A DNA stretch of 60,000 nucleotides from Antedon mediterranea. Lineage: Eukaryota; Echinodermata; Crinoidea; Comatulida; Antedonidae. The translations under genes were made by a program, and so were the position numbers. The notes under the pieces were generated by a model. It ran no database searches. It was not told the DNA's origin and saw nothing but the letters and a program-made list of their open reading frames with translations. Position 1 is the stretch's first letter, and each line of letters starts with the position of its first letter. The stretch lies in the NCBI RefSeq assembly GCF_964355755.1, contig NC_092679.1, positions 24,120,432 through 24,180,431 of the forward strand, given 5' to 3'. Of the stretch, positions 47,270-58,800 are shown piece after piece.

Positions 47270-49250
47270 TCCCTGGTATAGAGACTTTTTCAAAAATAGC
47301 CAATTTTACTTAACTGGTTTCTATGGAAAGATGATGATAACGCAATATAATGATCATATAAAGCTATATTATCGAATAATAATTGAATTTTAAAAACTTG
47401 ATATTTTGGCCATTTTTCGAAAAAAATCCCTGAACTATAGTACAGGGATTTTTTCCAAAATAGCCAATTTTCGACCATTTTATTTTTCAACTTAACTGGT
47501 TTCTATGGCACTATAAGATGATGATAATGCAATATATGATCATATAAAGCAATATTATCGAATAATAATTGAATTTTAAAAACTTGATATTTTGGCCATT
47601 TTTCGAAAAAATCCCTGAACTAATAGTATAGGGATTTTTTCCAAAATAGCCAATTTTCGACCATTTTATTTTTCAACTTAACTGGTTTCTATGGCACTAT
47701 AAGATGATGATAATGCAATATATGATCATATAAAGCAATATTATCGAATAATAATTGAATTTTAAAAACTTGATATTTTGGGCTTTTTTCGAAAAAATCC
47801 CTGAACTATAGTACAGGGATTTTTTCCAAAATAGCCAATTTTCGACCATTTTATTTTTCAACTTAACTGGTTTCTATGGCACTATAAGATGATGATAACG
47901 TAAAAATGATCATATAAAGCAATATTATCGAATAATAATTGAATTTTAAAAACTTGATATTTTGGCCATTTTTCGAAAAAATCCCTGAACTATAGTACAG
48001 GGATTTTTTCCAAAATAGCCAATTTTCGACCATTTTATTTTTCAACTTAACTGGTTTCTATGGCACTATAAGATGATGATAATGCAATATATGATCATAT
48101 AAAGCAATATTATCGAATAATAATTGAATTTTAAAAACTTGATATTTTGGCCATTTTTCGAAAAAATCCCTGAACTATAGTACAGGGATTTTTTCCAAAA
48201 TAGCCAATTTTCGACCATTTTATTTTTCAACTTAACTGGTTTCTATGGCACTATAAGATGATGATAACGTAAAAATGATCATATAAAGCAATATTATCGA
48301 ATAATAATTGAATTTAAAAAACTTGATATTTTGGCCATTTTTCGAAAAAATCCCTGAACTATAGTACAGGGATTTTTTCCAAAATAGCCAATTTTCGACC
48401 ATTTTATGTTTCAACTTAACTGGTTTCTATGGCACTATAAGATTATGATAACGTAAAAATGATCATATAAAGCAATATTATCGAATAATAATTGAATTTT
48501 AAAAACTTGATATTTTGGCCATTTTTCGAAAAAATCCCTGAACTATAGTACAGGGATTTTTTCCAAAATAGCCAATTTTCGACCATTTTATTTTTCACCT
48601 TAACTGGTTTCTATGGCACTATAAGATGATGATAATGCAATATATGATCATATAAAGCAATATTATCGAATAATAATTGAATTTTAAAAACTTGATATTT
48701 TGGCCTTTTTTCGAAAAAATCCCTGAACTATAGTACAGGGATTTTTTCCAAAATAGCCAATTTTCGACCATTTTATTTTTCAACTTAACTGGTTTCTATG
48801 GCACTATAAGATGATGATAACGTAAAAATGATCATATAAAGCAATATTATCGAATAATAATTGAATTTTAAAAACTTGATATTTTGGCCATTTTTCGAAA
48901 AAATCCCTGAACTATAGTACAGGGATTTTTTCCAAAATAGCCAATTTTCGACCATTTTATTTTTCAACTTAACTGGTTTCTATGGCACTATAAGATTATG
49001 ATAACGTAAAAATGATCATATAAAGCAATATTATCGAATAATAATTGAATTTTAAAAACTTGATATTTTGGCCATTTTTCGAAAAAATCCCTGAACTATA
49101 GTACAGGGATTTTTTCCAAAATAGCCAATTTTCGACCATTTTATTTTTCGACTTAACTGGTTTCTATGGCACTATAAGATGATGATAATGCAATATATGA
49201 TCATATAAAGCAATACTATCAAATTTTAAAAACTTGATATTTTGGCCATT
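47270..49250. repeat. ~184-bp satellite, about 10.5 copies, with trimeric higher-order order
   Basis: Each unit carries AACTTAACTGGTTTCTATGG, GATCATATAAAGCAATATTA, and a 12-bp hairpin AAAAAATCCCTG/CAGGGATTTTTT around ACTATAGTA. Two variants are visible just after TAAGATGATGATAA: TGCAATATATG (N) and CGTAAAAATG (K), plus a K' form with GATTATG. From the fifth unit the order is N-K-K'-N-K-K'-N. The repeated ~60-codon open frames on the minus strand follow the unit and are not genes. Confidence 0.95.
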
Positions 49251-49879
49251 TTTTCAATATGTATTGAGGTAACATGCGCAAAACACATCAGTGTAAAATA
49301 TAGATCTATATTCCATTATGAAAACATAAAATTTTCTTAAAACAAATATAATAAAATTCATGTATTATAAAAAAATATACTTTCATCAAAACATACCTAA
49401 ACTCAACATACATAATTAGATTATCAACCCAACTCCACTTAAATGTAGTTTAAAACAGTCCCAGTGCAATTCTGGTGCTGCATTTCCTAATCCTTAATCT
49501 TTACTGGAGAAATTCAAATATTGTTTTAAAACCTTCCCTGTACAATTGGGGTCATTTTGATACCCCATGTGTATGACGTTTGCTTTTGAAAACAAATTTG
49601 TATGGCCCGCCACACGAATATACACACAATATTGTATCACAACACATTTCTATTTGTTTTTAACATTCATAATCTACAGTACAACTGACCGAAAGCATTT
49701 TGAATGTTTACCACTTCATTTCTTTTCGTTTTTTTTTTGTATTTAGGAAAATTCATACGATTATACTATATGTTACGATTACATAAAAAAAAAATAAACG
49801 CCTCCCAAACAATAAATTCCTCACGACGTGTATTTGAATAAATACGGTATATAAAACTTTCAGCTGCTAACGAGTAAAC
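49251..49879. other. Probable 3' UTR side of the leishmanolysin-like gene
   Basis: AT-rich DNA between the 184-bp satellite and the stop codon of the minus-strand gene. No other coding sequence is recognised and no clear AATAAA on the minus strand was found close to the stop. Confidence 0.35.
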
Positions 49880-52800
49880 TTATTTAGATTGTAACTTGAT
49901 AGACTGTGACCTTTTTCTACGAGTTTTTGTTTTGGCATCTGGTTGAGAATTAGCGTTACTTGTTCCATGGATGTCAAGAGGAGCAACTCTGTGTGAAAAA
50001 GCCTTTCTTTTACAAACACATAGAAACACAGCGAGAAGAAGAGCAGCAGCAATTGCTGAGAACACCCATACTACTACAGATGATGACCCTTTAGAATCTG
50101 TTGTAATGAAGTCTTCAACTATCCTACAATAACAATATTAATAATATAATACGTCTTTTTAATCAAAACACCAAAGATCTGTATTTGTTTAGAATAATAT
50201 ACAGCCCATGATATTTATAGCTATTTTTAAAACCTAAAAAATATATTTTTTAGCAATATTGTATTTTAATTTATCTTCTTCAATCGCTTATTTTAAGGCT
50301 GCTCTGAAAAAACTAACCCTTTTAAACTCTTGTTTTCTCTTAGTTTTCTGCTTTTTATTTTCTTTTTTGTGCACTGAGGCTTTGCATAATGCGCTATACA
50401 GTAAAAGCCCCATTTATTATTATTATGGTATTTTATATTTTAAATATTTTAATGTTTTAATATTTTTAAAATATTGAAATGTAATTGTTTTTAAAATGTT
50501 ATATGAATTTATTTGCCAGTGTTAAAGTGTTACTATCTTGATTAGTAGTCGCTACCCCTACTGACAACACGCCCTGCCAGCGCGTCAGTATATGGCAAAA
50601 AACCCACATAACAAATATGGAGAAAGTTTATATAGGAGGCCGTAGAGCCCATGGCCATAACGGGCGCAACATTAGTTGCAATTCGACCAGTAAAAGCATT
50701 GAAGGAGCTTCTTCTTCGTATGATGTTTTGCAGTCAAAGCCTTCGGGAAGCTGTAAAATGGATGAATGTAATAAATCTGGTCACAACGGGAAAACTGAAA
50801 TCAATATATGCACTTATAATGTCAGAACTTTGAGAAACAAGGAAAATATCGAAAGCCTATTAGAGGAACTAGATGGATTCAAATGGGATGTTATTGGGCT
50901 AGCAGAAACCAAGATACATGGTGAAGGATTAACTGAACTTGAGGGAGGTGTATGGCTTTACAACAGGGGCAAAACAGAACAGGACAAAAATGCAAAAGGA
51001 ATTGGATTCCTGATTCATACGAAATTTAAGGACTATGTCAAAGAAGTAAAAAGTGTCTCTAATAGGGTAGCATACATGATGGTACAACTAACAGGAAAAA
51101 CTGAAATGTGCATCATACAAGTTTATGCTCCCACAAGTGATTATGATGATGCAGTGGTAGAGGAATTGTATGAAGACATCAACAAGATCATGACAGATTT
51201 TCCAAGTACATATACAATACTAATGGGGGACTTCAACGCTAAAATTGGACAAAGAGAAGAGGGGGAAGAAAACATAATGGGAACATTTGGATTAGGAGAA
51301 AGGAACAAGAGAGGAGTTAGAATGGTAGAATTTGCAATGGAACACAACCTAAATGTGGCAAATACGTATTTCAAAAAACACAAAACTAGGTACTGGACTT
51401 GGGAGAGTCCCAACAGAAAACACAAAAACCAGATTGACTACATACTAAGCAACCAGCGGGGAATAATTCAGAATTGTGAAGTAATAACCAGTGTAGATAT
51501 TGCAAGTGACCATAGAATGGTCAGGGCAACTCTCAAAATCAACAAAAGACTAGCCAGGCTGAAGTTTATCCAAAATAAAAAGAAGAGAAGAATTAACATC
51601 ATGAAGTTGAAAGAGAATAGAGAGGAATTTCAACTAAAAATAAAAAACCGCTTCGCAGGGTTGGAGTTGGAAGAGTCGGATATTGATGAGCAATGTAATA
51701 TGGTGACAACCATTATGTTAGAAGAAGCCAGAGCTGTAGCTCCAGCAGAAAAAAAAAAGGTCCAAAGATCGGAGGAGGATAAAGAAATAGAGGAGTTAGA
51801 TCAAAGAAGGAAAGAACTTAGATTAAAAGAAACAATGTCTGTACATGAAAAGGTGGAATATGCTGAAGTAGTGAAAACAGTGAAGAAGAAGCGCAGACAA
51901 AGAAAGAGGCGGAGAACTGCTAAATTCATCTTAGAATCACTGGAAAGAGGAAGGGGGCCAAAGACAATACAAAAAAAGCAATGCAAAAAATCTAGAATGA
52001 GTAAACTAAAGAAAAAAGATGGAACTGAAACCTCAAAGAGATCTGAACTGCTAGATATTTGTGCAGATTTCTACCAAGATCTCTACAAATCATCAACCCA
52101 ACAGTCTGAACATATAAACATTTCATCAAGAAATACAGATATACCACCGATACTGGAAAAAGAAGTGGAGGAAGCATTAAAGAGCATGAAGGATGATAAA
52201 GCACCAGGAAAAGATGAACTTACAAGCGACATCATCAAGCAAGGAGGGGAGGAGATAATCCAACAGCTAATAAAACTTTTCAACCAAATCTTAGTGATAC
52301 AGAAGATACCAAGAGCATGGAAAGAAGCCAAGATCATTCTTTTGTTCAAGAAAGGGGACAAAGCAGATGTTAAAAACTACCGTCCCATTAGCCTCTTGTC
52401 TCATCTGTACAAAATCTTCACTAAAATAATCCATAACAGAATAAGAGATGTTTTAGACAACAACCAACCTAGAGAACAAGCAGGTTTCAGAGCAGGGTAC
52501 TCGACAATAGATCATCTACAAGCAATAAACCAGCTAATTGAAAAGGCAAGTGAATACCAACTCAAACTCTGTCTTGGCTTTGTGGATTACCAAAAGGCAT
52601 TCGATTCTATTGATCATTTGGATATGTTTGAGGCGCTCCGAAAAATAAATGTTGATGAAGGTTACGTCAGAATCATAGAAGATATCTACACTGATGCAAT
52701 AGCCAGAATCCATATTGATAATGATATATCAAGAGAGGTTCATATACAGAGGGGGGTACGACAAGGTGATACTCTGTCCCCAAAGATATTCACAGCAACC

Positions 52801-55800
52801 ATCGAAGAAGTATTCAAAAAGGCTCAGCTTAATGGAGGTATAACTATTGATGGAGAAATGCTTACAGACCTTCGTTTTGCGGATGACGTGGCATTGATTT
52901 CAACATCAGTTGCAGATATGAAAAACCAACTCTCAAGTCTGAATAAGGAGAGTAAATCAATCGGACTAACTATGCACAAAGACAAAACAAAATACATGAC
53001 TAACTTTGACACACAGGAAGACATTGAAATAGAGGGCCGGAAACTAGAAAAAGTGGAAGAATATAAATATCTAGGACAAACACTGAAAATGGAAGACACC
53101 ACGAAGGAAGAAGTTATGTTAAGAACAAAAGCAGGATGGATGAATTTTGGCAGACACAAACACATGTTGACTGACAAGAGTATACCAATGTCACTGAGAA
53201 AGAAATTATTTAACCAATGTGTGCTATCAAGTATGACATATGGTTCAGAGACATGGGCAATAACAAAGGAACTTGAACAGAAACTTACAACTACTCAAAG
53301 AGCAATGGAAAGGAAGATGATGAACTTATCGCTTCGAGACAGGGTAAATCATACAATCATAAGAAAAAAGACAGGTGTTACAGATATAATGGAGAAAGTA
53401 AGACAATCAAAATGGAGATGGGCTGGGCATGTGGCGAGATTTCAAGATAATAGATGGACATACAGATTAACAGAATGGCAACCAAGGGTAGGAAAGAGGA
53501 AAAGAGGAAGACAAAAAAGAAGGTGGAGAGATGATCTAACAACATACATTGGAACGGCTGCATGGACTAGGACAGCAAGAATTAGACAGAAATGGAAATG
53601 TTATGAGGAGGGCTTCATTCAACAATGGATGAACTAATTGCCTAGATAGATGTTAAAGAATTGAACCACAATCTATTAATATTTTTGAAATAAATAAAAA
53701 ATACCTTATTGTTATTGCTGTGAGACTTTGATTGTTATGAGAGACTATAAAGTTGCCAGATTCAATAGCAGTTTCTAATGAGTTGTATACATCATATGAA
53801 GCTATTCCTGAAAAACAATGTGTGACATAAAAACATGATAACACACTTACTTTCCAAGATAGCCAATAATACTACGAAAAATCATTCACATCATCAAACT
53901 TTGTATTTTCCATCTATTTATAATCTGTACATGAAATAGTACTGTAGTGTTTGTTAACTTTTTTTCATTATATTATTAAGAACCGTTTTCATTTACATGG
54001 CAACAATTTAAAAAAGAGGTTCCGAAAAATTTGAAAAAGATCACACAGAAGAAGATCTAAATTTCTATTTAGAAAATAAAAATATTACTTACTACATTGA
54101 GGAGTGGCATGCTGTATAGTTAATGTTACAAAGATATCATCATTTATGATCTTCATCTCATACACTTCCAATCGATCCCTAACAATAGAAATAGAAGAAA
54201 AATATTTAAAAATCTGGTATTTGATAAATATTATAAATTGTAAATACACTTGAACCTTGACATTACATATTGTTTTTCCAGTTATGGTCAATGTAAATAT
54301 GTAATGTAATATATAAATTTGATCAGTGTTATTGCACTTACTGTGATATATTAGTTAATGTAAGAACCATTTGATTGACAGCATCTAAGAATTCTTCATC
54401 TTTTTGTTCATCAAGTGAATTGGATGTGTCATTAAACTCAACCTCAATCACTAGATCGTCATCTTTGGCAAGACTTAAGCCGGTCTCTGTCAAAAATATT
54501 TAAAAAAAATAAGCATGGACATCCATAGATAATGTTTACAACATTTTAAGAACATTGACATTCAAGATAAAGGGTTTAATCTATGTTTTAATTGTCAATA
54601 ACAAATTATCTGACTCAACCTGTAACAGTCTGTAGTGTGCACACAAAACATTGATTTTTTTTTAATTTATGTACGTTGCTCTGCTTTTGTATTGAGCACT
54701 GTTTATGCCTTCCATCAAGCCCAACACACAGATTATTATACAAATTATACAAATTAATTAATTAAATTTCAGTATATTACCGGGCGGTTTAGAATTAATG
54801 TTCTTTGCCTGATTTGTTTATATATATATATATATAAATCCAAAGGCAAATTACTGAAAAAAATGACAATGCTGTGGGTATCAGTGGCTGGATCTCAATG
54901 GAGATACAAAAATAAAAAGCGAAAATCTAAATCAAATCGATAAAGTAAACAGCCAGAAAAGTTGGCAGAGCTTTCGGGCAACACTAGCCCTTCATCAGTG
55001 CAATATATATATATATACGTTAAGTCTGGAAAAGCAGTAAAAACTACAGTTTGATCTCTACAGGCTTGTTTCGTGAGTCGTGCAACTCACTCATCAGGAG
55101 ACTATAATGAGAACAATCAATTACAACGTTGCTTAAGCACATTTACTTGTAGAATTAGCATTTACAGGTGATATGTTTTGGAATGTCAGCTGTTATGTAA
55201 CAATGCTTTCTTTCTGTGCCGGCAGGCGGACACGAGTTTGTTGCGTTTGTTTAATGTCGATAATTCAGGGTGGCGGATGATAAATAATTTCCCTTTGAGG
55301 CAGAGGTTGCATTTTTTGTTTGCGCTACTATATGCTTTAGTAGATGTCAAGATGCGCCATGTGATTGAATAGTCTGTGTTGTTGTCCTTGAGTGTCCAAA
55401 TATGTTTACTGAGTTCGGTTGAGTTTCTAGAACGTGTATGACGGAATGATGAGGTGTGATTCCTGTATCGCGTTTTAAAATCATTTTCAGTGAGTCCGAT
55501 ATAAGTTTCCGAGGTGGATTTGTCTTTGCGTGTAACTGTGGCTTGGTATATTATAGATGAGTGTAGGCAATTTCCGTTTAGCGGGCATGTGTTTTTCTGT
55601 CGGCAGTTGCATGTTTTGATTTCTTGCGTATTTTCCATGGATGTTGTTTCGGGCTGGTTGAGTATTCTCTTGTTGTGACTGTCTATTATCTGTTTCATAT
55701 TGTTCATACAACTGTAGCTAATCTTGATGGTGTTTCGGTTGAAGATTTTTCTTAGTTTGTTATCTTTTGGAAAATGTTTGTCTACTAGGGATAGGAATTT

Positions 55801-58800
55801 CTTGCTGAACGGTGGGTTGTACCACAGAATGTCTTTTCGTTGTCTGTTTTTTCGTCTTGTCTGGGTTACCGGCTCGTATTTTAGTGTGTACTGGTATCCA
55901 CTGTCGTTGAGAGTTTTCTGGTATACAGGGGCGGCTTGGTTGAATGAATTCTTGTCGGATGACAAGGACGAGAGTCGTTTGTTTATTCCGGCGGGTATAT
56001 TCTTTAGGATGGTCGGTGGGTGGTTACTTTGTTGATGGATATACTGTAACGTGGCGTTTGGTTTGGTGTAGAGCTGGTATGTGTTCCTCGCTAGGTTTAG
56101 TGTGACGTCTAAGAAGTTAATGACTTGTTTGTTTGCTTCTATGGTAATGCGTAGGCCGTTATCTTTGAATATTTGGCATATGTCTTTTTTAATGTTTTCT
56201 GTGCTTTTAGGTGTGGTGTCTGTGACAGCAAGGCCGTCATCTCTGTAAAGTCCTATGTTGATTCCGAGTTTCTGTTGTAATTGGTGTAACAGGAAGCTTC
56301 CAACAAGTTCACACGTTTCTGCGCCATCATAACTACCCATAGTCACATCGAATGCTGTGGGGCCTTTCTTTTGCCATGGTTGCTGTTTGTGTGATAATAT
56401 TGATGTTTTGGTATGTACGATGATGTCTCTTTCGTCGTTGGTAATATCATCGTATCTATTAGCGAAGTCTAGTGCTTTATTCAGCAGGTCATTGCTGATA
56501 GAGGGGTAAAATTCTACGATGTCGAAGCATATAAAGTTGTGTTGTTGTTTCTTGTCGATGCTCTTAAACCATTCGATGACCAATGAGGTATTTTTCCATT
56601 GATTGGTGCGTAGTTTTGATGTAATTTTGCTGTTAATACGATCGAGTATAGTTTTGCTTATCTTGCCTATCTCTGATTTGGTCGGGTTTATTAATCGGCA
56701 AGTAGGTTTGTTAGTGAAGTTCGGTTTGTGGTCTTTGAGGGTTATGAAAGCATCTTTATTTGCAGTTGTATCCACTCTGTCGGCGATGTTCAATTTTGTT
56801 GCAATACTTTTGTTTTTTCTATGAATCGTTTGTACGAGTTCAGATTCTGCTTTCTTGTATGATTTGGTGATGTTTTCTTCTAGGAGGTTGTCATACGTCG
56901 GTGGGTCTAGTTTGTAGAAATTTGTGGTTTTAGCTCTACTTTACCGTATTGAGCACTTTTTAGACGGTTACATTGAACCGAACATTTATATATATATATA
57001 TATATAAATCCAAAGGCAAGTTACTGAAAAAAATGACAATGCTGTGGGTATCAGTGGCTGGATCTCAATGGAGATACAAAAATAAAAAGCGAAAAGCTAA
57101 ATCAAAACGATAAATTAAACAGCCAGAAAAGTTAGCAGAGCTTTCGGGCAACACTAGCCCTTCATATATATATATATATATATAAATCCAAAGGCAAATT
57201 ACTGAAAAAAATGACAATGCTGTGGGTATCAGTGGCTGGATCTTAATGGAGATACAAAAATAAAAAGCGAAAAGCTAAATCAAAACGATAAAGTAAACAG
57301 ACAGAAAAGTTAGCAGAGCTTTCGGGCAACACTAGCCCTTCATCAGTGCAAGTGAAGGAATTTGGACGTCATAGTATAAAGCTGGCGAGTGCTGCCTGGG
57401 TGGACAGGAATAAAAGAAATATAACAAAGGGAACCAGGGTGGAGTCTGAATAAGAGCAGAAAACAAAGAAGGTAGCTTGGTAGAGATATAAACAATTTTG
57501 GAATGAGACTAAAAATAATAATAATTTTACCGATCTGGGAGTATGTTCCTAATGTTAAGTCCAAAAGGTTTTGTGGTTTTAAGTAGTAATTCCCAGTGGT
57601 TTTCTTTGTCTTTGCGAGTTTTGTCGCTCCATTTGACATCGTGGTCTATTGCAATAACTCTGAAATTTGCAATCGAGTGACCAGCTGAATTAAAATGTTC
57701 GGCTACAGGTTGATCAAGCTTTAATGTTTTGATAGCTGATCTATGTTGTGTCATTCTCATACGGAGAGTGTTTTTTGTTTCTCCGACGTACTGTTTGCCA
57801 CAAATATTACAGTATATGAGATAAATGACGTTTTTGGTTAGACAATTAATTGATTGTCTTATCCGAAAAATGCGGCCAGTTTGGTTACTCTCAAATTTTT
57901 CAGTAGAATCAACCAATGAACAAGTTTTGTAAGATTTGCCGCAAAGGTGACTGCCCAAATTTTGGCTGTCATGAGAGTTAATTTCACTCTTAAATTTGGA
58001 TCTGACTAATATATCACGAAGGTTGGGAGGTCTACGAGATTCAATAATGGGTGGTTCCGGAAAAACAGTCCTGAGACGTTCTGTGGACTGTAGAATGGGC
58101 ATATGTTTCTCAACATATATATATATATATATAAACAAATCAGGCACAGAACATTAATTCTAAACCGCCCGGTAATATACTGAAATTTGATTAATTAATT
58201 TGAAACGATAAAGATGAGGAAATCTGTGAGAATGAGAAAAAGTCGCCCCAACCGAGACTCGAACTCGGACCGCCTGCTTGATATGCAGATGTCCTAACCA
58301 TTAGACCACTGGGGCTTTCATGGTATTGTTCGAACTCGATTGGATAGCGACTCTTTAACATTCTCGGCGTGGTACGGCGGAACAGCACTAGTCCTCAGTT
58401 GTACGCACGCGCACCAGAGATCAAATTGATACGCCCTCATCTTACAGTATTTTTATTCACGAGGCGGGATCTCAGAAGAGATACTTTTATATATATAAAC
58501 AAATCAGGCACAGAACATTAATTCTAAACCGCCCGGTGATATACTGAAATTTAATTAATTAATTTGAAACGATAAAGATGAGGAAATCTGTGAGAATGAG
58601 AAAAAGTCGCCCCAACCGAGACTCGAACTCGGACCGCCTGCTTGATATGCAGATGGCCTAACCATTAGACCACTGGGGCTTTCATGGTATTGTTCGAACT
58701 CGATTGGATAGCGACTCTTTAACATTCTCGGCGTGGTACGGCGGAACAGCACTAGTCCTCAGTTGTACGCACGCGCACCAGAGATCAAATTGATACGCCC

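Larger units (their letters stand above)
55019..56942 (-). mobile_element. Penelope-like element PLE-2, 5'-truncated
   Basis: It comprises the RT/GIY-YIG ORF, a ~165-bp 3' UTR with a hammerhead motif, and a (TA)n tract at its 3' junction (55003-55018). At the other end coding sequence stops abruptly near 56942, so the 5' part is missing. It lies in the 54487-58973 intron of the leishmanolysin-like gene, in the same orientation. Confidence 0.85.
57185..58108 (-). mobile_element. Penelope-like element PLE-1, 5'-truncated
   Basis: It holds the C-terminal GIY-YIG coding region (57527-58108), a ~170-bp 3' UTR and the conserved 3' end repeated at 54838 and 57007. Both borders are (TA)n tracts (57165-57184 and about 58113-58132). 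It belongs to a different PLE lineage from PLE-2, since the endonuclease sequences differ strongly. Confidence 0.85.

Noticed and set aside
47290-48967. Repeated ~60-66-codon minus-strand frames
   Set aside because: They recur once per 184-bp satellite unit and vary with its indels; not genes.
42785-49250. Regular repeat arrays as possible CRISPR
   Set aside because: Units are contiguous without unique spacers, and the genome is eukaryotic; these are satellites.
51141-53563. Several minus-strand frames inside the LINE ORF
   Set aside because: Shadows of the 1006-codon endonuclease/RT ORF, which carries all the recognisable motifs.
55724-56824. Plus-strand frames opposite the PLE-2 RT
   Set aside because: Shadows of the minus-strand RT/GIY-YIG frame.
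58191-58752. Two 65-codon minus-strand frames (GLMVRTSAYQAGG type)
   Set aside because: They are translations of the tRNA-like head of the duplicated 364-bp repeat, a familiar false ORF of tRNA-derived SINEs.
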